Of a stretch of DNA of 64,000 nt, positions 54,295-62,907 are shown piece by piece. The position numbers and the translations under genes are program-made. How positions within the stretch are numbered: the stretch's first letter is position 1; the number at the start of each line of letters is the position of its first letter. Source of the stretch: Cardiobacterium valvarum (lineage in GTDB: Bacteria > Pseudomonadota > Gammaproteobacteria > Cardiobacteriales > Cardiobacteriaceae); assembly GCF_900460955.1 (NCBI RefSeq), contig NZ_UFUW01000001.1:62001-126000 (forward strand), written 5' to 3'. Below the pieces are notes generated by a model. The model saw only the letters and a list, made by a program, of their open reading frames with translations, had not been told where the DNA came from and searched no databases.

Positions 54295-56199
54295 TCACGC
54301 CTCTTCTTTAAGGAAGGCCTCGTCGCTGAGGATGCGCAGCGGCGCGATGTCGCTGTCGCCGGTGATGATGCGTGTCGGGTCGCTTCTGAGGCAGCAACCG
54401 CCGTAGTGGCCGCCGACGGTGAAGGTGCATATTTGCAGGTAGTTATCGCCGACTTTGGGCAGACACCACAGTTGCTGGTAGATGTGTTCTTGGGCGCCGA
54501 ATTTGCCGGCGGTGGCATCCAGTTCGTCGGTGCCAATCAGGGTAACGTTGTCGCCGCAGCGGCCGCCGATAGGTTTTTTCGCGTAGCCTTCACCGGCAAG
54601 TTCCGGGGTGAGGTGGTAGTCAGCATCGAGTAGGTAGCGGTGTTTGGGGAAGAGTTCCCACAATACGGGCAGGATGGCTTTGTTGCTGGGAATCGCCGTC
54701 CACAGCGGTTCGTATACCAGCACTTCCGGACGCAGCAACACGTCGATGAGGCGCACGGTATCGCCGGGGTAGCCGGTGCGGATAGGCGGGGCGACTTCGC
54801 GGCCATCCGCGTCTTCGCGCAGTTGTTCCAGCACGGTTTCCCAGGCCCAGGTTTTCCACACGGAGAGGATTTGCTGTTCTTCGTCATCGCGCAGGCGACC
54901 CCGGCTGTCCCAGTGCAGACCTTCGGTGCCGTACACGGTTTTGGTGCAGATGCCCGCGCTCTCGAGCGCGGCTTGCATGAAGCGGGCGTGGTAGGTTTCT
55001 TCGCTGTCGTGGTCTTGCAGGATGTGCACCAGCGGCGCGTGGTTGCGGTGTTTCCAGCAGTCGGTGAGCGCGTTTTTCAGGCCGCGACCCGGGTCTGTAC
55101 CCGTGTGCAGGCTGCCCGCCGCCGCCCAGCGCGCGAGGATGGCGCCCGCTTCGGCGTGGCAGGAGGCGGAATCGGCGTTGTATTCGTAGGATTTGAGGCC
55201 GCGCGCGTCAAGGCAGAAGTCCAGCCGCCCGGTAATGGTTTGGTGGCGGCGGTTTTGCCACGACAGGCGCAGGCGCGGCCAGAGCAGGCGAGGGATGTTG
55301 AAGTTTTGCAGCAGGCGGTCATCTTTGAGGACGCAGTCGGTAGCGTGCAGGTACATCAGGTGCACTTCGTTGGTGGCGCGGATGAGTTCGTGCTGGGCGC
55401 TTTCCGAAAGGGTGTAGTAGCGGTAGGGGTCGCCGCCGATCAGTTGCTGTCCGCCCATCGCGGCGACAAAGGCGCCTTCGAGCGGGTCGGCCTCATTCAG
55501 CCATGGCTGCGCAAACTGGCCGCGCTCCGGCAGGCGGGCGCTGTGCAGGGTGAGTAGTTCCGGCGGCGGCACGGGCTGCGCCAGGCTGTGTGCGGAGTCG
55601 GAGGTCTGAATCATCCAGCCGAGGATTTTTGTGTCGGGGAAGGTGTCATGCAGGGTGTAGCCGCCCGACGCGTCCACGGTCAGCGGCAGTTCGCGCGTCC
55701 ATTGCTGGCCGCTGGGCAGGCGCGAGTGGATGACGTTCTGCTCGGCGATACGGATGCAGCCGGGCAACACCTCGGTGATGATGGCGACGTGGCCGGTGCG
55801 CTCGAATTCGCCGCCTTCGTCCCAAATCAGTAGTGCCCCCGCTTCAGGCCGCTTACGGCTGCCGTTGGCATAGGCTTGCAGTGGTAAGAGCGCGTCGTTG
55901 ACGACTTGGCGCAGGAAGCGCAGCGAGAAGATTTCGTAAGCCATGCCGACATCGGTGAAGACCATGCCGTGATTGAGGTACAGATAGCGGCGGGCGAACT
56001 CAACGCATTGCCATTTGTAGCCCATGTATTCGTCGCCGAGGTAACTGCGGTAGGCGGCATCGTCGGGAAACTCGCTCTCGTCGGCGCTGTCGTAGTCGGA
56101 GGAATAGATGGCGATGCCACCCGGCGCGTAACCGAGCAGGCTGCCGAAAGGGTCGTTGGTGTGGATATTGGCGGATTTTTCAGGGGTGGTTTCGGACAT
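54295..56199 (-). CDS. gsp: Bifunctional glutathionylspermidine amidase/synthetase
   Basis: This 634-residue protein has an N-terminal CHAP amidase domain (about 20-205) with catalytic Cys65 (YKWQCVEFARR) and His in ERTGHVAIITE. The ATP-grasp synthetase domain (about 215-634) has ADYHLTPELAGEGYAKKPIG and GRCGDNVTLIG. It makes and hydrolyses glutathionylspermidine, linking glutathione and polyamine metabolism. Length matches E. coli Gsp (619). The start at 56199 fits the family N-terminus. The rhomboid gene ends 98 bp upstream. Confidence 0.94.
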   Translation of the reverse strand: MSETTPEKSANIHTNDPFGSLLGYAPGGIAIYSSDYDSADESEFPDDAAYRSYLGDEYMGYKWQCVEFARRYLYLNHGMVFTDVGMAYEIFSLRFLRQVVNDALLPLQAYANGSRKRPEAGALLIWDEGGEFERTGHVAIITEVLPGCIRIAEQNVIHSRLPSGQQWTRELPLTVDASGGYTLHDTFPDTKILGWMIQTSDSAHSLAQPVPPPELLTLHSARLPERGQFAQPWLNEADPLEGAFVAAMGGQQLIGGDPYRYYTLSESAQHELIRATNEVHLMYLHATDCVLKDDRLLQNFNIPRLLWPRLRLSWQNRRHQTITGRLDFCLDARGLKSYEYNADSASCHAEAGAILARWAAAGSLHTGTDPGRGLKNALTDCWKHRNHAPLVHILQDHDSEETYHARFMQAALESAGICTKTVYGTEGLHWDSRGRLRDDEEQQILSVWKTWAWETVLEQLREDADGREVAPPIRTGYPGDTVRLIDVLLRPEVLVYEPLWTAIPSNKAILPVLWELFPKHRYLLDADYHLTPELAGEGYAKKPIGGRCGDNVTLIGTDELDATAGKFGAQEHIYQQLWCLPKVGDNYLQICTFTVGGHYGGCCLRSDPTRIITGDSDIAPLRILSDEAFLKEEA

Positions 56200-56272
56200 G
56201 ATGAGGGGCCGTGGCGGAAAAGCGCGCGATTGTACGCTTCTGCGTGAGGGGTGGCGTAGACGCGGAAATGAC

Positions 56273-56293
56273 AAACCCCGCCGGGGCGGGGTT
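56273..56293 (-). terminator. Terminator of the rhomboid gene
   Basis: AAACCCCGCC, CC, GGCGGGGTTT lies 4 bp after the rhomboid stop. The U-run is short, so strength is uncertain. Confidence 0.65.
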
Positions 56294-56297
56294 TCCT

Positions 56298-56927
56298 TCA
56301 CTCTTGCTCCTGGTGCTGCGGCCAGCGGGTGGTGATGAGGTAGTAGGGTAGGGCGATGAGCAGGCCGGTGGTGAGACCGGCGGCGTGTACCCAGTCTGCC
56401 ATGCCGCCGATGAGGTGGACGAAGCCCGCCAGCATGAAAACCACGCTGGCGTAGAACAACCCCGGTTTAACGACGGCGCGGTAGGCGGCAATCTGGTAGC
56501 CTCGCAGCCAGACATAGCCGATGAGCGCGAAGCAGACACCGGAGAGGCCGCCGAAGTAGCTGCCGTAGAAGTAGCCGCCGGTAGTGTTGCCGATGACGGC
56601 GGCAAGGAGGAAGAGCAGGATGAGGCGCAGCGGGCCCTCGCGCGTTTCAATCAGGCCGCCGAGGGTCAGCCACCACAGGGCGTTGAACAGGAAGTGGGTG
56701 ACGAGCGAATCGAAGGATTTGAAATGCAGAAAGGCGGGGGTGATGGTGCGCCACCATTGGCCGGCGGCGATGTCGTGCGCCGACCAGCGCAACCAGTTGG
56801 TCAGGCTGTTGGTGCCAACCCAGGTGGAGAGGGTCACGACGAGGCTCAGGATGAGCACCGTCCATGTGACCCAGCCGGCCTGCATCAGCACCGGGGAATG
56901 TTCTTCGGGGTAGTGGCGTCTGTACAC
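56298..56927 (-). CDS. Rhomboid-family intramembrane serine protease
   Basis: This is a 209-residue membrane protein with six helices. The active-site Ser is in YFGGLSGVCFALIGY (GxSG motif) and the His in DWVHAAGLTTGLL of the last helix. The HFLFNALWWLTLGG helix carries the conserved His-Asn region. It resembles GlpG-type rhomboids without the cytoplasmic N-terminal domain. Substrates unknown. Confidence 0.92.
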   Translation of the reverse strand: MYRRHYPEEHSPVLMQAGWVTWTVLILSLVVTLSTWVGTNSLTNWLRWSAHDIAAGQWWRTITPAFLHFKSFDSLVTHFLFNALWWLTLGGLIETREGPLRLILLFLLAAVIGNTTGGYFYGSYFGGLSGVCFALIGYVWLRGYQIAAYRAVVKPGLFYASVVFMLAGFVHLIGGMADWVHAAGLTTGLLIALPYYLITTRWPQHQEQE

Positions 56928-57089
56928 GTATATCGTCCTTACAGTTGCAGTTGCTTAGTTGGCGCTATTTATAGGGGTTTTTCGCTATCGTAGCAGATTC
57001 ATTACCAAAGCGACACAGAGAACGTATCAAAAAAGCGACAACCATGCGGTTTTGTTGTATGTGTGCCATAACCCCGCCCCGCCGACGCC

Positions 57090-58100
57090 TCAGCCCAACT
57101 TGCGGATACCGACGGCGTCGCGGATTTCATCCAGGAACGGACGCGCGTGTTTGCGTGCCTTTGCTGCGCCGGCCTGCAAGATGTCTTCGATGCGTGCCGG
57201 ATTGGCGGTGAGTTCGCGGAAACGTTCGCGCGGCTCGCCGAGTTCGGCGTTGATGCGCTCAAACAAGGCCTGTTTGGCTTCGCCCCAGCCGATGCCGGCG
57301 GCGTAGCGTGCGCGCATTTCTGCCTGTTCGGCTTCACCGGCAAAGGCACGGTAGATTTCAAAGATGGTGGATTCGTCGGGGTCTTTCGGCTCGCCCGGCG
57401 CCTGCGAGTTGGTGACGATTTTCATGATTTGCTTGCGCAGAGCCTTTTCTTCTTCAAAAAGGGCGATGGTGTTGCCGTAGCTTTTGCTCATCTTGCGCCC
57501 GTCGAGACCGGTGAGGAGGGCAACGTCGTCGTCCACCACCGCTTCCGGCAGGACAAACAGCTCGCGGTAGCGGTGGTTGAAGCGCCCGGCGATGTCGCGC
57601 GCCATTTCGACGTGCTGAATCTGGTCGCGCCCGACCGGGATATGGGTGGCGTTGAACATCAGGATATCGGCGGCCATCAGCACCGGATAGGAAAACAGCC
57701 CCATGGAGACGCCGTGGTTGGGATCGTTGTTGCCCTCGGCGACGTTGGCGTCCACCGCTGCCTTGTAGGCGTGGGCGCGATTCATCAGGCCCTTGGCGCA
57801 GACGCAGTTGAATATCCAGGTGAGTTCGGGGATTTCCGGGATATCGGACTGGCGGTAGAAGGTGATGCGTTCCGGATCAAGGCCGCAGGCGAGCCAGGTA
57901 GCGGCAACGGCGAGGGTGGAGCGGTGGATTTGCTCCGGGTCGTGGCATTTGATGATGCCGTGGTAATCGGCGAGGAAGAGGAAGGATTCTTCGCCGCTTG
58001 CCTGACTTGCGGTGATGGCGGGGCGGACGGCGCCGACATAATTGCCGAGGTGCGGGATGCCGGTGGTGGTGATGCCGGTGAGAACACGGGTGTGGCTCAT
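57090..58100 (-). CDS. trpS: Tryptophanyl-tRNA synthetase
   Basis: This 336-residue class I synthetase has the HIGH-like [14 protein letters not shown] near the N-terminus, [15 protein letters not shown] in the Trp-binding region and the KMSKS loop [10 protein letters not shown]. Length matches the standard bacterial enzyme. It is divergent from the HIRAN gene. Confidence 0.97.
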   Translation of the reverse strand: MSHTRVLTGITTTGIPHLGNYVGAVRPAITASQASGEESFLFLADYHGIIKCHDPEQIHRSTLAVAATWLACGLDPERITFYRQSDIPEIPELTWIFNCVCAKGLMNRAHAYKAAVDANVAEGNNDPNHGVSMGLFSYPVLMAADILMFNATHIPVGRDQIQHVEMARDIAGRFNHRYRELFVLPEAVVDDDVALLTGLDGRKMSKSYGNTIALFEEEKALRKQIMKIVTNSQAPGEPKDPDESTIFEIYRAFAGEAEQAEMRARYAAGIGWGEAKQALFERINAELGEPRERFRELTANPARIEDILQAGAAKARKHARPFLDEIRDAVGIRKLG

Positions 58101-58237
58101 GCGAAATTCCTTAATGATCTGAAAAACGGGGCGGAATTATATCGCCGGACGGCAAAAATACGCCGCCTTTGTCGCCATTTGGCACGTTTTTCGCTATGAT
58201 TTTCACGATAAACAAATGTTCATTTTTAGGAACCGCC

Positions 58238-58594
58238 ATGTGGAAAAAATTGAAAAAATGGTTTCGCCGTGCGCCGCAGCCGGTAGTCGCGCAAGTGCCG
58301 GTGGCGGGGCTGGCCTACTACCGCGCCGAAGACCTGGCGACGCTAATGCACCGGGGTGACCTGCTTGATTTGCGTCGCGAACCGGATAACGAACACGACG
58401 CCCACGCCATCATGATCTTCTGGCACAACAACAAAATCGGCTACGTTCCCGGCGAATACGCGCGTGAACTGAACAACCTGCTCGGCGACTGCGACCGCCT
58501 CTGCGGCAAAATCGTCACCATTGATCCGGAAAGCGAAGAGCACCGCTGGGTCAAATTCAACATCTACCCGCAACGCAAGCGGCGTTGGCGCTGA
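58238..58594 (+). CDS. HIRAN-domain protein
   Basis: This is a 118-residue protein with a basic N-terminus (MWKKLKKWFRR) and a HIRAN domain, recognised by AGLAYYRAEDL, LDLRREPDNEHDAHAIMIFW and KIGYVPGEYARELNNLL. HIRAN domains bind 3-prime DNA ends in eukaryotic helicases; the stand-alone bacterial proteins have no established role. Its stop overlaps the start of citC (TGATG). The frame upstream to 58169 lacks likeness. Confidence 0.85.
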   Translation: MWKKLKKWFRRAPQPVVAQVPVAGLAYYRAEDLATLMHRGDLLDLRREPDNEHDAHAIMIFWHNNKIGYVPGEYARELNNLLGDCDRLCGKIVTIDPESEEHRWVKFNIYPQRKRRWR

Positions 58595-59583
58595 TGCAGC
58601 AGCTTTTCCCCGCCCGTATCGCCACTGACCGCGCTGCCTGGTTTGAACTCTTGCAACGCGAAGGCATCCGGGACGAGGCCAATCTTGATGCCGTGTACGG
58701 CATTTACAGCGACGACGGTGCCTTGATTGCCACCGGCGCCCGCTACCGCAACATCCTGAAATGTATCGCTATTGATCGCGCCCACCAGGGCGGCAGCCTC
58801 TTCAACGAACTGATGAGCGGCCTGATGCGCGACGTTTTCGCATGTGGCCACCGTGCCTGCTACGTCTATACCAAAGCCGATGCCAGTGATGCCTTCCGTC
58901 ATCTCGGCTTCTGCGACATCGCCCATGTGGACGACACCCTCTACTTCCTCGAAAACGCCGTGCGCGGCCTGCCGCATTACCTGCAAGCGCTGCGCGGGCA
59001 GTACGTGGCGGGCAGCCGTATCGCCGTCATCGTCATGAACGCCAACCCCTTTACCAACGGTCACCGCTACCTCGTGGAAAAAGCGGCGAAGGAAAACAAC
59101 GTGGTGCACCTCTTCGTGCTGAGTGAAGACCTGTCGCAATTTCCTGGTGCGGTACGCCTCGCACTGGTCAAGGCGGGTACGGCGGATCTTGCCAACGTTC
59201 ACGTTCACCCGACCGGCGACTACATCATCTCGGCGGCGACCTTCCCCGCCTACTTTCTGCGCGAAGACGCGAACATCACGGAAATCCAGGCGCGGCTGGA
59301 TGCCCGCATCTTCAAAGAGCACATCGCCCCCGCGCTTGGCATCACGAAACGCTACGTCGGCAGCGAGCCGCTCAGTCCCGCGACCGCTATCTACAACGCC
59401 GCGCTGCAACGCGAATTCGCCGGGCAGCCGGCACTCGTCATCGTTGAGCGGCAGCAGGCGGATGGCGACGTTATCAGCGCCTCGCGTGTACGCCGCCTGC
59501 TGGCTGCGGGCGACATGGAGGCTATCCGCCCGCTGGTACCGCCAACCACCTTTCGCTATCTGACAAGCGGCGAGCTGCCGTAA
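58594..59583 (+). CDS. citC: [Citrate [pro-3S]-lyase] ligase
   Basis: This 329-residue protein has an N-terminal GNAT-like domain (about 1-125, KCIAIDRAHQGGSLFNELMS) and a C-terminal nucleotidyltransferase domain with VIVMNANPFTNGHRYLVEKA (HxGH-like GHRY) and ISASRVRRLL. It acetylates the prosthetic group of citrate lyase. No citrate lyase (citDEF), citX or citrate transporter is visible in the window, so it is an orphan here. It is translationally coupled to the HIRAN protein. Confidence 0.9.
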   Translation: MQQLFPARIATDRAAWFELLQREGIRDEANLDAVYGIYSDDGALIATGARYRNILKCIAIDRAHQGGSLFNELMSGLMRDVFACGHRACYVYTKADASDAFRHLGFCDIAHVDDTLYFLENAVRGLPHYLQALRGQYVAGSRIAVIVMNANPFTNGHRYLVEKAAKENNVVHLFVLSEDLSQFPGAVRLALVKAGTADLANVHVHPTGDYIISAATFPAYFLREDANITEIQARLDARIFKEHIAPALGITKRYVGSEPLSPATAIYNAALQREFAGQPALVIVERQQADGDVISASRVRRLLAAGDMEAIRPLVPPTTFRYLTSGELP

Positions 59584-59593
59584 CGTTTGCAAT

Positions 59594-59619
59594 AAAAAAA
59601 CCGCCCTGGGCGGTTTTTT
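59594..59619 (+). terminator. Terminator after citC
   Basis: AAAAAACCGCCC, TG, GGGCGGTTTTTT; a CCAAGCGG copy follows at 59632. Confidence 0.92.
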
Positions 59620-59657
59620 ATGACGGGCAGCCGCCAAGCGGCGTAAAACCGGCGTGT

Positions 59658-59957
59658 TCAGCGCAGTAAATACCCCAGTACCCCGGAAGACACCACTCCC
59701 ACCAGTACCGTTGGCAGCATGGCAAAGCGGCTGGCGGCGAGAGCGGTCAAGAGAATGGCGATGACTTCCTGCGGTTTGTCGGAGACGAAATACGGCGCAA
59801 TCACCGCAATCAGCACACAGCCCGGCGCCGCTTCCATCACCGCCGTCGCCCGCTTGCTCAACGTGCGCTTGCGCAGGGCAAAAAAGCCGATGAGACGGGT
59901 GGAATACGTCGCCGTCAGCATGGCGAGGAAGAGCAGGAAAGAATTGAACGCAATCAT
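59658..59957 (-). CDS. azlD: AzlD-family small membrane protein
   Basis: This is a 99-residue protein with three to four helices (FNSFLLFLAMLTATYSTRLI, then EVIAILLTALAASRFAM), of the AzlD family. It partners AzlC in branched-chain amino acid export. ATG 59957 overlaps the azlC stop by 4 bp. Confidence 0.88.
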   Translation of the reverse strand: MIAFNSFLLFLAMLTATYSTRLIGFFALRKRTLSKRATAVMEAAPGCVLIAVIAPYFVSDKPQEVIAILLTALAASRFAMLPTVLVGVVSSGVLGYLLR

Positions 59958-60679
59958 GCCGCCTCCGCTTCCGCGCCCATCAGCCAGGCGGTGGTGAGCC
60001 CCGCCACCGCGCCCGCCGGCACATACCACGCGCCGCCGAACACGCGATACACCACGGCGGCGACAATCAGGCTCACCAGCCACGGCAGGGCAGGTCTGAC
60101 CCCGCGCCACATGCCGCGAATCAGCACCAGAAACACCGCCGGAAAGGCCATGCCGAAGCCCCAGGCGGCGACATCGCCCAGTTTCGGCCCCAGCGCTGCA
60201 CCGCAGGCGGCAAACGAAATCCAGGTCGTGTAGAGGATGAAGCACACCCCCGCGTAATAAGGCAGGTTGAACGCCGCCGACAGCCCCAGCGCGCGCCGCT
60301 TCCGTGCCTCCGCCATGCCCATCGCCCAGCTTTCGTCGCACATAAAAAACAGCGCCGGCAGGATTTTTTTCATCGGCAGATGGCGCAGATACGGTGCCAG
60401 CGCCGCTCCCATCAGGATGTGGCGGGAGTTGATCATCAGCGTCATCCCGGCGATCAGCGCGATTGGCAGCGGATGCACCCAGGCATTCACAGCAGCAAAT
60501 TCCGAACCGCCGGCGAAATTCATGCCGGTCATCAAAAGCATTTCCAACCAGCTCATGCCCTTCTGCCCGCCCTGCATGCCGAGAATCAGGGCAAACGGCA
60601 AGAGGCCGATGAGCAGCGGCCCGCTTTCGCGGATGCCACGGATAAATTCCACGCGCGGCGTGAGGGATAGCGGGTTCAC
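59954..60679 (-). CDS. azlC: AzlC-family branched-chain amino acid exporter subunit
   Basis: This is a 241-residue membrane protein with about seven helices, with the AzlC motifs FIRGIRESGPLLIGLLPFAL, MNFAGGSEFAAV, and SRHILMGAALAPYL. A GTG at 60679 preceded by GGAGGCCGCTT is the better start; an ATG at 60712 has no such site. AzlCD exports valine, leucine or isoleucine analogues. Confidence 0.9.
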   Translation of the reverse strand: MNPLSLTPRVEFIRGIRESGPLLIGLLPFALILGMQGGQKGMSWLEMLLMTGMNFAGGSEFAAVNAWVHPLPIALIAGMTLMINSRHILMGAALAPYLRHLPMKKILPALFFMCDESWAMGMAEARKRRALGLSAAFNLPYYAGVCFILYTTWISFAACGAALGPKLGDVAAWGFGMAFPAVFLVLIRGMWRGVRPALPWLVSLIVAAVVYRVFGGAWYVPAGAVAGLTTAWLMGAEAEAA

Positions 60680-60720
60680 AAGCGGCCTCCAGTCAATCAG
60701 GAAGCCGCGCATTGTAGGAC

Positions 60721-61311
60721 TCAGCGGAGAATGTGGGCAAACGCGTTCAGCAGCATCTGCACGGAGATACAGATGAGCACCATGCCCATCAGCCGCTCCA
60801 TCGCTTTCAGGCCGCGGTTGCCGAAAATACGGTACAAAAACGGCGAGGAGAGCAGAATCAGGGCCGAAGCCGCCCAGGCGAGCAGCAGCGCCGGCAGGGT
60901 GTGGTGCAACAAATCGTCCTGTCCCGCGCGCAGCATCAGCGTGGCGAGCAGCGACGGTCCGGCAAGCAGCGGCACGGCCAGCGGCACGATCAGTGGCTCG
61001 CCGTCCGAGTCGTCATCGCCCATAATCGAGCTACCGCGTAGCGGGAAAATCATGCGGATGGCGATAATCATCAGCACCAGCCCGCCGGCAATCGCCACCG
61101 CCTCGCGGGACACGCCGATGGCGCGCAGCATCGCCGGACCTGCAAAGAGGAAAATCAGCATCACTACGAGTGCAATCAGCAGCTCGCGCAGGATGATGCG
61201 ACTGCGCCGCGCCTCCCTGACCGGCGTCAGGACGATGAGAAATACCGGCACATTCCCCAGCGGATTCATGATGAAGAACAGGGTAATCGCCGTGGCAACA
61301 ATGGTTTCCAT
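60721..61311 (-). CDS. MarC-family integral membrane protein
   Basis: This 196-residue protein has six helices. MarC/YhgN pattern: FFIMNPLGNVPVFLIVL near the start and a central loop with polar residues (GSSIMGDDDSDGEP). The family was linked to antibiotic resistance, but later work did not support it; function is unknown. It forms the left border of the divergent 695-bp gap. Confidence 0.88.
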   Translation of the reverse strand: METIVATAITLFFIMNPLGNVPVFLIVLTPVREARRSRIILRELLIALVVMLIFLFAGPAMLRAIGVSREAVAIAGGLVLMIIAIRMIFPLRGSSIMGDDDSDGEPLIVPLAVPLLAGPSLLATLMLRAGQDDLLHHTLPALLLAWAASALILLSSPFLYRIFGNRGLKAMERLMGMVLICISVQMLLNAFAHILR

Positions 61312-61382
61312 GATGACCTCAAGATTCAGACAAGAAACGGCATCTTACTCCCCCTGGCGCAGCAATCCACAGGCGGCTGCAT

Positions 61383-61414
61383 TGTGGATAACTCTGTGTA
61401 TAACCTGCGGATAA
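61383..61414. promoter_or_regulatory. Cluster of three DnaA-box-like nonamers
   Basis: TGTGGATAA at 61383-61391 is a perfect DnaA box (complement TTATCCACA). TGTGTATAA at 61395-61403 is also within the TTATNCACA consensus. TGCGGATAA at 61406-61414 has one mismatch. Starts are 12 and 11 bp apart in the same orientation, close to one helical turn. Confidence 0.65.
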
Positions 61415-61570
61415 CGGCGAAATTTTCAATGCCGCCCATGACTTGCGCGCGGCGCGACTGTGATGGGTAAAAATAAAAACTCCACTGAAAACATATGGAT
61501 ACGCTAAGCATTCTGTTCTGACAACGTTTTTTCCGGTTGCAAAATTGCCGGGCCGCGTCGCTGCTGGCAT

Positions 61571-61590
61571 TGTGCATAACTTGTGGGTAA
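61571..61590. promoter_or_regulatory. Second pair of DnaA-box-like nonamers
   Basis: TGTGCATAA at 61571-61579 fits TTATNCACA, and TGTGGGTAA at 61582-61590 has one mismatch; starts are 11 bp apart and oriented like the first cluster. Confidence 0.55.
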
Positions 61591-61601
61591 AACTGCAGCA
61601 G

Positions 61602-61682
61602 GCGTGCAGGAGAAGCATTCACAAAAAAGCGTGCAGCAACCACAAATAACCACAGGATGAAGCCTCTGCTTCTCCTGCACGC
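61602..61682. repeat. Inverted repeat with 16-bp arms
   Basis: GCGTGCAGGAGAAGCA at 61602-61617 is complementary to TGCTTCTCCTGCACGC at 61667-61682, with 49 bp between. A partial direct copy (GCGTGCAG) lies at 61630-61637 inside the loop. Confidence 0.8.
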
Positions 61683-62006
61683 TTCGTGTGCGGCAAAATC
61701 CCTGTGGCGCCTGCGGACCGGTAACGACAACGCTTGGCAAGCGACGGTTTTTTGTTGTGCACGAGTTCTTTTAATCATAAAACCCAGCATTAAAACCTGT
61801 AATAACAGGCTTTTGCTGGATGTGTTCAACCAGTTGGCAAAATCATTAACCAAATTCCACAAAAAATCATCCGAATAATCATGCGTTTATCACGGTAATC
61901 CTCAACAATCCTTTAATCGCCACGCTTCTTGCTGCTACATTAGCCCCAGCGTTGTCACGCACGGCGCGGCAGCGTTTTCCTGACTCTCACAATAGAAGGC
62001 AACATC

Positions 62007-62903
62007 ATGAAATCTCTACGCAAAATGACCACGCTGGCGGCGGCAACCCTCCTCGCCTGCGCTTCCAGCTCTGCCTGGGCGGACGGTATCGGTGCGTCCC
62101 TGCTCACCCAGCAGCACCCGTTTTATATTGAGCTCGCCGATGCGATGAAGGCGGAAGCGAAGGCGCAGAACGTGCCGCTGGAAGTCGCCATTGCCAACCA
62201 GGATCTCAGCAAGCAGCTCGCCGATATTGAAGACATGATTGTCAAGGGCGTGGACGTGCTGGTCGTCTCGCCGGTGGACAGCAAGGGTGTACTGCCCGCC
62301 ATTCAGAAGGCGCAGAAGGCAGGTATCAAGGTCATCACCGTTGACGTGCCCGCCGAAGGGGTAGAAGTGCTGTCCTACGTCGGCACCGACAACTACAAGG
62401 GCGGCGAAAAAGCGGGCGAATTGATGGCACAGGTGCTGAACAACAAGGGCGAAGTTGCCATCATCAATTACCCGACGGTGCAATCGGTGGTCTCGCGTAT
62501 TGACGGCTTCAAGAAAGCGCTGGAAGGCCATCCCGAGGTGAAAATCGTCGCCGAACAGACCGGCATCACCCGTGCTGAAGCGCTGGCTGCCGTGCAGAAC
62601 ATGTTGCAGGCGAACCCCGATATTGATGGTATCTTCGGCTTTGGTGACGACGCCGCGCTGGCTGCTGCGGTCGCGGTGAAATCCGCCGGATTGCAGGACA
62701 AAGTCAAAGTCATCGGTTTTGACGGCATGCAAGAAGCGCGCGACGCGGTTGATAACGACCCGGTCATGGTCGGTGTCATCCGCCAATATCCCGACCAGAT
62801 GGGCAAGAAAGCGGTAGAAACGGCTGTCGCCGTCATGAAGGGCGAAACCGTTCCGGCGCAGCAGCCGATCGAACCGGGCGTGTACACCGGCAAAGCGCAG
62901 TAA
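62007..62903 (+). CDS. Ribose/galactose-type ABC transporter substrate-binding protein
   Basis: This 298-residue type I periplasmic binding protein has a signal peptide (about 1-25, ending SAWA). It has a RbsB-like pattern: QQHPFYIELADAMKAEAKAQ, NQDLSKQLADIEDMI, VDVLVVSPVDSKGV, and IDGIFGFGDDAALAAAVAV. It binds a monosaccharide in the periplasm; the sugar cannot be told. RBS AGAAGGC lies upstream. The ATPase gene follows 4 bp later. Confidence 0.9.
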   Translation: MKSLRKMTTLAAATLLACASSSAWADGIGASLLTQQHPFYIELADAMKAEAKAQNVPLEVAIANQDLSKQLADIEDMIVKGVDVLVVSPVDSKGVLPAIQKAQKAGIKVITVDVPAEGVEVLSYVGTDNYKGGEKAGELMAQVLNNKGEVAIINYPTVQSVVSRIDGFKKALEGHPEVKIVAEQTGITRAEALAAVQNMLQANPDIDGIFGFGDDAALAAAVAVKSAGLQDKVKVIGFDGMQEARDAVDNDPVMVGVIRQYPDQMGKKAVETAVAVMKGETVPAQQPIEPGVYTGKAQ

Positions 62904-62907
62904 TGCC

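Larger units (their letters stand above)
61312..62006. other. Divergent non-coding region with DnaA-box clusters, candidate origin-like locus
   Basis: This 695-bp region holds no credible gene. It contains five nonamers matching TGTGGATAA or differing by one base in two close-spaced clusters (61383-61414 and 61571-61590), a 16-bp inverted repeat (61602-61617 and 61667-61682), and an AT-richer part from 61740 to 61920. The flanking genes marC and the ribose-type ABC operon are transcribed outward. It is the longest gap in the window without repeat copies or a transposase remnant. Whether it is a replication origin, another DnaA-regulated locus or a coincidence cannot be settled from sequence. 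Confidence 0.5.

Noticed and set aside
61657-61878. Small coding region inside the DnaA-box gap
   Set aside because: The short open frame has no ribosome-binding site, runs through one arm of the inverted repeat and shows no family pattern.
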